A stretch of DNA of 64,000 bases from Bromus sterilis (taxonomy: Eukaryota; Streptophyta; Magnoliopsida; Poales; Poaceae). This document shows, in pieces, positions 35,934 to 45,128 of the stretch. Position numbers and translations under genes: made by a program. Under the pieces are notes generated by a model, which was not told the DNA's origin, searched no databases, and worked only from the letters and a program-made list of their open reading frames with translations. The number at the start of each line of letters is the position of its first letter. Position 1 is the first letter of the stretch. The stretch is from assembly GCA_950022295.1 (NCBI GenBank), contig OX465597.1, forward strand, positions 185,441,016-185,505,015, in the 5' to 3' direction.

Positions 35934-36854
35934 ATGTCTCACACCCAGGCTACTTTAATAAATCAAATGGTGGCCAAACCTGAAGTGGTTTCGTCTCTAG
36001 AAGAGGAATATATAATTAAAAGCCTTCCTACACAAACTACTATTTCTACTATACAGGTTGTTGAGGATCTCAAAACTTTTAGCACCCATCACATCCCTAA
36101 TCCAACTAATGGACCTATTAATGGTGATGCTAATACCTTAACTTTAGGACAAGAAGGTCCCATGAATTTAAAGACAACCAAGAGAATGAGCTTAGATGAC
36201 ATCACCACCACTTTAGTTAATGGTAATGATCTTGATTTTGATAATTGTACTATTTCTGAAGTTATCAATTTTTTGCAAAGAATGGTCAAAGACCCCCACA
36301 CTAGTTCACTCAGCACTTCCTTCACCGAGCATATTACCAATGCTCTTATCAAATCTAGGGAGAAGAAGCTTAAGTTTGAGGTTTCTATTCCTAGAAAACT
36401 AGAAGATGGTTGGGATCCTATGGTCAAAATCAAATTGAATAATTTCTCTTGCTTTGCTTTATGTGATGTTGGAGCTAGTGCCTCCGTTTTACCCAAAAGA
36501 ATGTACGATATGCTTGAACTGAAACCTTTTGATACATGTTATTTTGGTGTTCGTCTGGTTGATTCTTCTATAAGGAAACCTAGAAGGATTGATAATGTTC
36601 TTATTGTTGTCAATGATGATTATGTTCCCGTTGATTTTCTTGTCATGGACATTGAGTGTGATCCCTCATGTCCAATTATTTTGGGACGTCCTTTTCTCCG
36701 CACCGTTGGTGATATCGTTGATATGAAAGAAGGGAACATTAGCTTCCAATTCCCCCTCAAAAATGGAATGGAACACTTCCCTCGAAAGGAGATTAAGTTA
36801 CCTTATGAGTCCGTTACACGAGCAAGTTATTCTTTTGGAGTTGACAAAACTTGA
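35934..36854 (+). CDS. Element F aspartic protease region (retropepsin-like), 306 codons
   Basis: An open frame of 306 codons. Residues near 180-190 read 'CFALCDVGASASVLPK', the retropepsin active-site context of Athila-type elements, where the usual D-(L/T)-G-A-S is D-V-G-A-S here. The partner motif 'DCPIILGRPFLRT'-like ('PSCPIILGRPFLRT') follows about 65 residues on, and the frame ends shortly after without any RT. The enzyme would process Gag in trans or in cis. The N-terminal half is a variable linker. The frame is separated from gag by a stop-containing gap (35663-35933), so whether it is still translated is doubtful. Family assignment is firm. Confidence 0.7.
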   Translation: MSHTQATLINQMVAKPEVVSSLEEEYIIKSLPTQTTISTIQVVEDLKTFSTHHIPNPTNGPINGDANTLTLGQEGPMNLKTTKRMSLDDITTTLVNGNDLDFDNCTISEVINFLQRMVKDPHTSSLSTSFTEHITNALIKSREKKLKFEVSIPRKLEDGWDPMVKIKLNNFSCFALCDVGASASVLPKRMYDMLELKPFDTCYFGVRLVDSSIRKPRRIDNVLIVVNDDYVPVDFLVMDIECDPSCPIILGRPFLRTVGDIVDMKEGNISFQFPLKNGMEHFPRKEIKLPYESVTRASYSFGVDKT

Positions 36855-37637
36855 TCTTTTTGCATCATGCCTAGCTAAAAGGCATAAAAGAAAGCGCTTA
36901 TTGGGAGACAACCCAAAGTGTTTTTAATTTAAGTTGTAGTGGTCATTATGTTTGTTACTACTGTAGCAACATCGTTGTATCTTTATTTTCAAGCTTTGTG
37001 CCAAGTTTTAGCCTCCGATTGCAAGAAAGTTCAAAAGTTGTGAGATGCTGTCGAGAAACAAATTCTGTCTGCTTGACGAAAAAATTCACAAAAAATCACC
37101 AGATCATATTTTTTATCTGATTTTTTTGAAAGTATGATCTATACAGTTGGCTTTCTAGCGTCTGTCCTGAGTTTTTTTATTTGAGTTGCAGAAGAGCCCC
37201 GAAAAAATTATTTACAACTTGCTGGTCTGTTTTTCACAGATTCTGTCATCTTCTTCTCCGTTTTGCAAATATTAAGCTTGATTTTTCTTTGCACAAACTT
37301 TTTGGAAATCTTGAGAAACATTAGCTCTTCATGAAAACTTTATTTCTAGTGGAGAAAAAATATTTATTTAAGGGCACTAACCACTCTAATCAGCTTATGG
37401 TGAGTTTCATATGAAGGGAATTTTCAAGTATGCAAAAGGAAGATGATGAAAGAAGATCCGGGAGTGTCAAAAGCTCAAGCTTGGGGATGCCCCCATGCAC
37501 CCCCAAGAAATACCCAAGGAGACTCAAGCGTCTAAGCTTGGAAATGCCCCCGTGCATCCCTTTCTCCATTAACAATCATCAGTTTGTCCTTCTCCATGCT
37601 ATAGTTTTATCACTTCATGTGTTATGTGTTATGCTTG
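36855..37637 (+). mobile_element. Element F non-coding region before the D insertion
   Basis: Begins with the stem 'ctagctaaaaggcat' and 'gcgcttattgggagacaaccc', a conserved signature after the protease in Athila-type wheat elements. It contains two similar stretches 'agcttgg.gatgccccc.tgca' (37478 and 37534). No coding sequence. Confidence 0.6.
37633..37637. repeat. Target-site duplication of element D, left
   Basis: 'gcttg', identical to 45124-45128. Confidence 0.95.
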
Positions 37638-38553
37638 TGATATAGGCGAAGGTGTCCCGATGTTTCGATGAGATGATGGAGATTGATTTTGGTGGGGCAT
37701 ACTTTCACGACCCGACTACGAACGTGCGAAGACGTTGCGCCTTAGCAATCGCTAAACCAACTCCGAGAGGTGATTGATCCCGCGGATGCACGATCAACCT
37801 GACCACGAAGGTCTAATTCCTGCAAGCAATCGAAGAACAAGCAAGAACTAAGAATTGCAATCTGGATATTGCGAATATAAGATGAATGATTAACAGAAGT
37901 TGGGGTTCCAATGCGGTCTTGGCCTGGTCTTATGACACAAACGAAGAGCTCGAAGTTGCGGCTATGGCTAACTTAAATCTAATTAAAACCCAAGTCTAAA
38001 CGACGCCCTAAGGGCTGTATATATGGGGGAACAGAGGGGAATTTCGTGGCCCCTTGGAGGAGGGGTCCGAAAACAACCCTAACTCGGTTTCCCCACACAT
38101 ACGGACTCTAAAAAAAACCTATTAAGTGTATTTCGAAATTACATGGGCCTGGCCCAATAATAAGGTGACGCAGCACCTATAATAACCCTTGGACGAATAT
38201 ATTAATGTGGCATCTTGTGTCTCTCGTCCAAGTCTTCATGCACGCCTTATGGTGGCCTCAAAGGGCGAAAATCACCACTGGAAACTCCATTGTCCTTTCC
38301 CGCGCGCGCACCTCCTTCTCCATGCTTGATCCCGCTCCATTGACCATCCTTCTTATCCCTGCTAGGTCCTTCATTCATAATACAAACAAAAGTATCTAAT
38401 TTAGGCAGCATCATATGTTCCTGAACATTAGAAGGATTCGCAAGAAACGAAAGTACCTGATAATTTAGTTGACGTGCGCGTGCTCTAGTAACTGGTCCAG
38501 TATGTGTAGTTGGTGAAGATGTGGGTGTAACATTAGTAGAGATGTCCTCATCA
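37638..38553 (-). mobile_element. Element D 3' LTR
   Basis: 916 bp. The minus strand runs TGATGAGGACATC to CCTATATCA; the final bases have changed from CTCTATCA. It holds the last 101 codons of gag-pol and a TATA motif at 38014-38023. Confidence 0.92.
38014..38023 (-). promoter_or_regulatory. TATA box in element D 3' LTR
   Basis: Minus strand 'atatatacag', the same as in the 5' LTR and the solo copy. Confidence 0.5.
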
Positions 38554-41500
38554 TCCTCCCCTTCTTGAATTGAAGTCGTCCTCGACGGAAGCTCATCATC
38601 TTCTCCCAAATAAGGTTTCAAATCTGCAATGTTAAAAGTGGGACTAACCCCAAAATCTGCAGGTAGCTCAAGTTTATATGCATTATCATTAATTTTCTGT
38701 AAAACCTTAAATGGACCATCAGCTCGTGGCATTAACTTAGACTTGCGCAAATCAGGAAACCTATCTTTACGTAGATGTAACCAAACAAGATCTCCTGGTT
38801 CAAACACAACATGCTTTCTACCCTTATCACCAGCAAGCTTGTATCTAGCATTCATTTTCTCAATGTTTTCTTTAGTTAACTCATGCATTTTTAATATCAA
38901 TTCAGCACGTTGCTTACCATCAAAATTAACCTTCTCCGAAGATGGAAGAGGCAGCAAATCAATAGGTGCACGAGGTAGAAAACCATAAACAATCTCAAAA
39001 GGGCACATTTTAGTGGTAGAATGAAATGAACGATTATAAGCAAATTCAATATGAGGTAAACATTCTTCCCACATTTTCAATTTACTCTTTAAAACAGCCC
39101 TAAGCATAGTAGACAAAGTCCTATTGACTACTTCAGTTTGTCCATCAGTTTGGGGATGACATGTAGTACTAAAAAGTAGTTTAGTCCCCAACTTAGCCCA
39201 TAAGCATCTCCAAAAATGGCTAAGAAACTTAGTATCACGATCCGAGACAATAGTATTGGGCACACCATGTAAGCGAATAATCTCACGAAAGAATAAATCA
39301 GCAACATTAGCAGCATCATCGCTTTTATGACATGGTATAAAATGTGCCATCTTAGAAAATCTATCCACGACAAGAAATATGCTATCCCTCCCCTTCTTTG
39401 TTCGAGGCAAGCCTAAAACAAAGTCCATGGATATGTCCTCCCACAGAACACTAGGTATAGGTAAAGGCATGTATAAACCATGAGGATTGAGTCGTGACTT
39501 AGCTTTTTGACATGTAGTGCAGCGAGCAACAAAACGCTCAACATCCCGTGTCATCTTTGGCCAAAAGAAATGTGTAGCAAGTACGTCCTCCGTCTTCTTC
39601 ACGCCAAAGTGTCCCATTAATCCTCCTCCATGCGCCTCCTGCAACAACAAAAGACGAATAGAGCTAGCTGGAATGCATAGCTTGTTAGAACGGAACACAA
39701 ATCCATCACTAAGCACAAAATTGTTCCATGTTCTACCCTCTCTACAATTCTGCAATACATCTTTAAATTCCGCATCATTTACATATTGATCTTTGATTGT
39801 CTCTAAAACGAATATCTTGAAGTCAAGTTGTGAAAGCATAGTATAACGACGAGACAATGCATCAGCAATAATATTATCTTTCCCCTTCTTGTGTTTAATG
39901 ACATAAGGGAAAGTCTCAATAAATTCAACCCACTTAGCATGTCTACGATTAAGTTTTGCTTGACTTCTTATGTGTTTCATAGATTCATGATCATAATGAA
40001 TAACAAATTCTTTGGGCCATAAATAATGTTGCCAAGTTTCTAATGTCCGAACAAGAGCATATAATTCCTTATCATAAGTAGAATAGTTCAGACTAGGCCC
40101 ACTCAATTTTTCAGAAAAGTATGCAACAGGTTTAGCATCTTGTAATAACACACCTCCCAAACCAATACCACTAGCATCGCATTCAAGCTCAAAAGTCTTA
40201 TTAAAATCAGGAAGTTGGAGCAAAGGAGCATGTGTTAACTTATCTTTCAATACCGTGAAGGCTTCTTCCTGTGCGGTACCCCAAGTAAAAGGCACATCCT
40301 TGCGTGTAATCTCATTGAGAGGTGCAGCAATGGTGCTGAAATCTCTCACAAAACGCCTATAGAATCCAGTGAGGCCAAGAAAACTCCTCACTTGTGTGAC
40401 CGTTTTGGGCTGCGGCCAACTCTCAATCGCCTCGATCTTGGCTTTATCAACTTCAATTCCCTGCGGAGTAACAACATAGCCAAGAAACGATACTCGGTCG
40501 GTGCAAAAGGTGCACTTCCCAAGGTTACCAAACAAACGTGCATTACGTAGAGCAATAAAAACAGCACGTAATTGATCCAAATGTTCCTCCAAAGATTTGC
40601 TATAAATCAGTATATCATCAAAATAGACTACCACAAATCGTCCAATGAAAGCACGTAAAACCTTGTTCATTAATCTCATGAAAGTGCTAGGTGCATTAGT
40701 TAACCCAAAAGGCATGACTAACCACTCATATAATCCAAACTTAGTTTTAAATGCCGTTTTCCATTCATCTCCTAATTTCATGCGAATTTGATGGTATCCA
40801 CTACGCAAATCAACTTTGGAAAACATGGTAGAGCCACTTAATTCATCAAGCATATCATCTAACCTAGGAATAGGATGACGATAAGGAATAGTAATATTAT
40901 TAATGGCTCGACAATCAACACACATACGCCATGTTCCATCCTTTTTAGGCACTAATATAACAGGAACAGCACAAGGACTAAGGGATTCACGTATGTAACC
41001 TTTGTCGAGTAGCTCTTGTACTTGACGCTGAATCTCCTTCGTCTCCTCCGGATTGGTACGGTATGGCGCACGGTTGGCCAGCGAAGCACCGGGAATTAAG
41101 TCAATCTGATGCTCAATCCCTCGAATAGGTGGTAATCCCGGTGGTACGTCTTGTGGAAAGACGTCAATAAACTCCTGCAAAAGGTTAGTGACAACAGGAG
41201 GCAAAGAAGGAGGCAATTCCTCAAATGAAAACAAAGCTTCTTTGCACACAAAAGCATAGCACACATATTGACTAACATCCAAATCCGAAATATCAACCTT
41301 AGTAGCAAGCAAAGTTGGACTAGTCAATTTAATTTCATTAGAAACAGTAGAAGAAGATTTGCTAGTAGTCTTATGTTGTTGCTCAAATTCTTTAGCTGCT
41401 ATCTCATTTTCACTCTTATTTTTCTCCTGTTTAGCTTTACTAGCTTTAGCAAGATCATCTTTCACAATTTTTTCAGGAGACATAGGAAGTAAAGCAATAT

Positions 41501-43361
41501 TTTTATCCTGATGAACCAGAGTAAACTGATTTGTCCTACCATGGTGTACAACATTCCTATCAAATTTCCATGGTCTACCAAGTAAAAGAGAGCATGCTTG
41601 CATGGGTACCACATCACAATCAACATAATCAGCATATGCAGCAATGCTAAAGTGCACACGAACAGAACGCGTTAGCTTAATCTTACCACTATTGTTAAAC
41701 CACTGAATATAGTACGGATGGGGGTGTGGTCTTGTGGTGAGAGATAGCTTCTCCACCAACTCCATGCTCGCCAAGTTGTTGCAACTCCCTCCGTCAATGA
41801 TGATGCGAACCGAATGTTCTTTCACCACTCCCTTTGTGTGGAACAAATTATGCCTCTGGTTTTTCTCGGCCTTCGTTACCTGCACACTTAACACACGTTG
41901 AGCAACCAAACTAGCATATTTATCTGCATCATCAGGAGCCATATACTCTATATCATGAGCATCATCATGGGCACCCTGTTCCTCATGAGCAATGAGAACT
42001 AAAGTCTCCTCATCATAGTCACTCGCTGACTCATACCCACCATCCGCCGTAATAATCATCACACGCTTGGAGGGACAGTCTTTTGCGAAGTGACCTCCAC
42101 CTTGGCACCTGCGACATTTAATATCACGATCTCGTGTTTGCCCTGTGGAAGCCATGGATGAAGAAGAACTCGCCGCTGGACCACCCTGTGCACCCTTGAA
42201 TGGTGGCGCTGACTGTTTTGGTGGCTCCCTGTAAGAATGAACGGCTGAAGTAGATGGTGGTGCAGCAGGACGTGTGGATGTAGAAGGTCCACGCGATGTC
42301 CATGATGTATTTCGTCCTGCAGAAAATTTAGGTCTCGTAGCGGCCTGTCGATCCTGCACTTCACGTTCAGCTTTACAAGCAAGATGAAACAAACGAGTAA
42401 TAGTAGCATAGTCCTTGTATTCTAGAATAGTTTGTATCTCCCTATTTAATCCACCCATAAAACGTGCAAGCATAGCTTCATTATCCTCTACTAGGCCACA
42501 TCTAATCAATCCAATTTGTAATTCTTGATAATATTCCTCTACATAATTTTTTCCTTGTCTCAAACGCTGTAATTTTTGTAGCAATTCACGTTGATAATAA
42601 GGAGGAACCCAGCGAGTACGCATAGCATCTTTTAAAGCAGCCCAAGTAGTTGGAAAATTATTAGCATGCAATCTACAATGTTCAGACCACCAAATAGATG
42701 CAAACCCCGTGAATTCACAAACAGCAACAGTAACACGTCTATTCTCAGGATATTGTAAACATGTAAAGCGTTGTTCAGTTTCTAACTCCCAATTAAGATA
42801 AGAATCAGGAATATATCTACCCTCAAACGGCTTAAGATTCAATTTAAGTTTAGGCACATGTTCATCATCGCGTACCTGAGGGGGTGGTTGGTGTCGACCG
42901 TGGCGAATGTTGGGACGTGGACGTCCAGCTTTCTGCTCATAGGCCGCTTCCTGTTCCACCTCCTCCTCGTAATCACTCTCGTAGTTGTCGTCCTGGCCGA
43001 CGTCAGAAGCAGCAGCAGTAGCAGCAACTGCAACAACAGAAGGAGCACCAGCAGCTTGTCCGCCCAGAAACAGAATACGTCGTGCACGTCGTGGTGGCGG
43101 TGGCTGTGCTGGAGCGGCCGCAGGCTGTGTAGGTAGGCGTGCAAGCAACTCAGTAAACTTGGCGTCGAGCTTGGTGTCGATCATCTTCTCCACACCATCA
43201 ATCGCCTCTGTAAATCTGTTCTCGATGTCATTCACCTGTTCAGACATCATTTGTGCAAATTTATCATGTAACGCTTTGTTTGTCATATTCTCCCAATCGG
43301 GTGCATCCCGCGCCACTTCATCATGGGATCCTGGCATGGTTAGCAGAAATAGAAAACACAC
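38247..43361 (-). CDS. gag-pol: Element D gag-pol polyprotein, intact
   Basis: A 1704-codon single frame; the ATG at 43337 (MPGSHDEV) is the more likely start. Domains in order: gag core about 170-340 ('FTGFASIWWSEHCRL'); CCHC zinc knuckle 416-429 (Cys416, Cys419, His424, Cys429); protease with Asp523 in IIDGGS; RT about 790-970 with Asp851 and YFDD at 913-916; RNase H about 1055-1175 with Asp1062, Glu1099 and Asp1124; integrase with His1244, His1251, Cys1281, Cys1284 and a DD35E triad Asp1313, Asp1374, Glu1410; C-terminal integrase domain about 1520-1580; then a tail with GPVTRARARQLN (1622-1633) encoded in the 3' LTR. All catalytic residues are present. Gag and pol share one frame, with no frameshift or stop. 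It makes particle protein, protease, RT/RNase H and integrase for copying this element and possibly pol-less neighbours. The lack of a chromodomain and the LTR-encoded tail fit the CRM clade. Confidence 0.95.
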   Translation of the reverse strand: MCFLFLLTMPGSHDEVARDAPDWENMTNKALHDKFAQMMSEQVNDIENRFTEAIDGVEKMIDTKLDAKFTELLARLPTQPAAAPAQPPPPRRARRILFLGGQAAGAPSVVAVAATAAASDVGQDDNYESDYEEEVEQEAAYEQKAGRPRPNIRHGRHQPPPQVRDDEHVPKLKLNLKPFEGRYIPDSYLNWELETEQRFTCLQYPENRRVTVAVCEFTGFASIWWSEHCRLHANNFPTTWAALKDAMRTRWVPPYYQRELLQKLQRLRQGKNYVEEYYQELQIGLIRCGLVEDNEAMLARFMGGLNREIQTILEYKDYATITRLFHLACKAEREVQDRQAATRPKFSAGRNTSWTSRGPSTSTRPAAPPSTSAVHSYREPPKQSAPPFKGAQGGPAASSSSSMASTGQTRDRDIKCRRCQGGGHFAKDCPSKRVMIITADGGYESASDYDEETLVLIAHEEQGAHDDAHDIEYMAPDDADKYASLVAQRVLSVQVTKAEKNQRHNLFHTKGVVKEHSVRIIIDGGSCNNLASMELVEKLSLTTRPHPHPYYIQWFNNSGKIKLTRSVRVHFSIAAYADYVDCDVVPMQACSLLLGRPWKFDRNVVHHGRTNQFTLVHQDKNIALLPMSPEKIVKDDLAKASKAKQEKNKSENEIAAKEFEQQHKTTSKSSSTVSNEIKLTSPTLLATKVDISDLDVSQYVCYAFVCKEALFSFEELPPSLPPVVTNLLQEFIDVFPQDVPPGLPPIRGIEHQIDLIPGASLANRAPYRTNPEETKEIQRQVQELLDKGYIRESLSPCAVPVILVPKKDGTWRMCVDCRAINNITIPYRHPIPRLDDMLDELSGSTMFSKVDLRSGYHQIRMKLGDEWKTAFKTKFGLYEWLVMPFGLTNAPSTFMRLMNKVLRAFIGRFVVVYFDDILIYSKSLEEHLDQLRAVFIALRNARLFGNLGKCTFCTDRVSFLGYVVTPQGIEVDKAKIEAIESWPQPKTVTQVRSFLGLTGFYRRFVRDFSTIAAPLNEITRKDVPFTWGTAQEEAFTVLKDKLTHAPLLQLPDFNKTFELECDASGIGLGGVLLQDAKPVAYFSEKLSGPSLNYSTYDKELYALVRTLETWQHYLWPKEFVIHYDHESMKHIRSQAKLNRRHAKWVEFIETFPYVIKHKKGKDNIIADALSRRYTMLSQLDFKIFVLETIKDQYVNDAEFKDVLQNCREGRTWNNFVLSDGFVFRSNKLCIPASSIRLLLLQEAHGGGLMGHFGVKKTEDVLATHFFWPKMTRDVERFVARCTTCQKAKSRLNPHGLYMPLPIPSVLWEDISMDFVLGLPRTKKGRDSIFLVVDRFSKMAHFIPCHKSDDAANVADLFFREIIRLHGVPNTIVSDRDTKFLSHFWRCLWAKLGTKLLFSTTCHPQTDGQTEVVNRTLSTMLRAVLKSKLKMWEECLPHIEFAYNRSFHSTTKMCPFEIVYGFLPRAPIDLLPLPSSEKVNFDGKQRAELILKMHELTKENIEKMNARYKLAGDKGRKHVVFEPGDLVWLHLRKDRFPDLRKSKLMPRADGPFKVLQKINDNAYKLELPADFGVSPTFNIADLKPYLGEDDELPSRTTSIQEGEDDEDISTNVTPTSSPTTHTGPVTRARARQLNYQVLSFLANPSNVQEHMMLPKLDTFVCIMNEGPSRDKKDGQWSGIKHGEGGARAGKDNGVSSGDFRPLRPP
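38554..38566 (-). other. Polypurine tract of element D
   Basis: The minus strand reads 'aagaaggggagga' immediately before the LTR. It lies inside the coding frame, which runs through into the LTR. Confidence 0.7.
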
Positions 43362-44186
43362 AGAAGTATGATCCTACTTCTACTAATGGGATGTGGGGTG
43401 GTGGAAAGCACAAATCCGTCAAGCTTTTCTATCGTTCTTACCGATTCTTACCTAGCAGCAGGTGGTGATGTACAACCAACGGGTCAAAACTCTCAGAGAT
43501 ATGGTAGAGCGATGGCCAGGAGGTGTCAAAACGCACGATGTAGAATATATGTGGAGCTGTAGGAAGGCTGACAAGTATGGTAGCAAAAGCTCAACAGTAA
43601 TCAAAACAGAGATGCAAAGCTGAATAAACACTCTACGTCGGTACTGTACTGATCCTAGGCTAGACCGTACTAGAGACGCGAGCCTAAAACACCAACGAAA
43701 GCACGGCGCGGCACGTAATCAACTGAGAAGCACACTCTGAATTTTTTTTTTGCGATGCGGGACTGCGGTGGCTGAAAAAGTGCGAAAAAATCACTATGGT
43801 GGCGAACGTCTCAAAATGAGTTTCTGGACCTAAGGAAGGTATGGGCACGAAATTTTTTTACCCCTGAAATTTTTGGCCTAAAAACTGCTCTGGAAAGCGT
43901 GGTAGGCCCTTTTTTTTTTGGAAATCACCCCCTTCTACGTACGACGAAAGATTGGTGAAATCCGACTCTAACAACTCAGACCGTGGTGATGTATATGGAC
44001 TCGGAGTGGCAGAACGTGGTGGTGTATATATGGACTCGGATTGGTGGAACGTGATGAAGTATATGGACTCGGATTGGTGGAACATGATGATCTAACCCTA
44101 ATTTTTGTTTGGCTTTTTCGTGGACTGTAGGTATGAAGAACAGAGCCAATCTAGACTACGAAAAACTGGAAAATCTCACCGATCAA
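43362..44186 (-). mobile_element. Element D untranslated leader
   Basis: About 0.8 kb between primer site and gag. It contains a threefold short repeat near 43985-44085, '(g)tatatggactcggattggtggaacgtg', with units at about 43990, 44027 and 44058. No coding. Confidence 0.65.
43985..44085. repeat. Short tandem repeat in the D leader, about three units of 31-37 bp
   Basis: Each unit carries 'tatggactcgga(g/t)tgg(c/t)(a/g)gaacgtg.tga'. Its position downstream of the primer site could overlap packaging or dimerisation signals, but that is speculation. Confidence 0.65.
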
Positions 44187-44206
44187 CGTGGAAATCTGAT
44201 ACCACT
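44187..44206 (-). other. Primer-binding site of element D (Met-tRNA type)
   Basis: The minus strand reads 'agtggtatcagatttccacg' directly after the 5' LTR end. TGGTATCAGA matches the complement of initiator methionine tRNA. Confidence 0.85.
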
Positions 44207-45123
44207 TGATAGAGGCGAAGGTGTCCCGATGTTTCGATGAGATGATGGAGATCGATTTTGGTGGGGTAGACTTTCACGACCCGACTACGAACGTGCGAAG
44301 ACGTTGCGCCTTAGCAATCGCTAAACCAACTCCGAGAGGGTATTGATCCCGCGGATGCACGATCAACCTGACCACGAAGGTCTAATTCCTGCAAGCAATC
44401 GAAGAACAAGCAAGAACTAAGAATTGCAATCTGGATATTGCGAATATAAGATGAATGATTAACAGAAGTTGGGGTTCCAATGCGGTCTTGGCCTGGTCAG
44501 ATGACACAAACGAAGAGCTCGAAGTTGCGGCTATGGCTAACTTAAATCTAATTAAAACCCAAGTCTAAAGGACGCCCTAAGGGCTGTATATATGGGGGAA
44601 CAGAGGGGAATTTCGTGGCCCCTTGGAGGAGGGGTCCGAAAACAACCCTAACTCGGTTTCCCCACACATACGGACTCTAAAAAATAGCCTATTAAGTGTA
44701 TTTCGAAATTACATGGGCCTGGCCCAATAATAAGGTGACGCAGCACCTATAATAACCCTTGGACGAAAATATTAATGTGGCATCTTGTGTCTCTCGTCCA
44801 AGTCTTCATGCACGCCTTATGGTGGCCTCAAAGTGCGAAAATCACCACTGGAAACTCCATTGTCCTTTCCCGCGCGCGCACCTCCTTCTCCATGCTTGAT
44901 CCCGCTCCAATGACCATCCTTCTTATCCATGCTAGGTCCTTCATTCATAAGACAAACAAAAGTATCTAATTTAGACAACATCATATGTTCCTGAACATTA
45001 GAAGGATTCGCAAGAAACGAAAGTACCTGATAATTTAGTTGACGTGCGCGTGCTCTAGTAACTGGTCCAGTATGTGTAGTTGGTGAAGATGTGGGTGTAA
45101 CATTAGTAGAGATGTCATCATCA
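44207..45123 (-). mobile_element. Element D 5' LTR
   Basis: 917 bp, about 98% identical to the 3' LTR. The TATA motif is at 44584-44593. Confidence 0.92.
44584..44593 (-). promoter_or_regulatory. TATA box in element D 5' LTR
   Basis: The minus strand reads 'catatatacag' around this position. This copy would drive the full-length genomic RNA. Confidence 0.6.
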
Positions 45124-45128
45124 GCTTG
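45124..45128. repeat. Target-site duplication of element D, right
   Basis: 'gcttg', identical to 37633-37637. Confidence 0.95.

Larger units (their letters stand above)
37638..45123 (-). mobile_element. Complete Ty3/gypsy element D, apparently intact (CRM-like)
   Basis: 7486 bp on the minus strand. LTRs are 37638-38553 (3') and 44207-45123 (5'), about 98% identical (roughly 19 differences by eye). It has a Met-tRNA primer site, a polypurine tract, perfect gcttg target duplications and one uninterrupted 1704-codon gag-pol frame. The polyprotein runs about 100 codons into the 3' LTR, and no chromodomain is seen. That arrangement and the LTR start TGATGAGGACATC resemble CRM-clade centromeric chromoviruses (cereba/CRW in Triticeae). 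This lineage is inference. It is the youngest-looking and most complete element in the window, and related LTRs occur at 16131 and 60664. Confidence 0.92.

Noticed and set aside
38629..43371. Plus-strand frames opposite element D's polyprotein
   Set aside because: Shadows of the intact minus-strand gag-pol.
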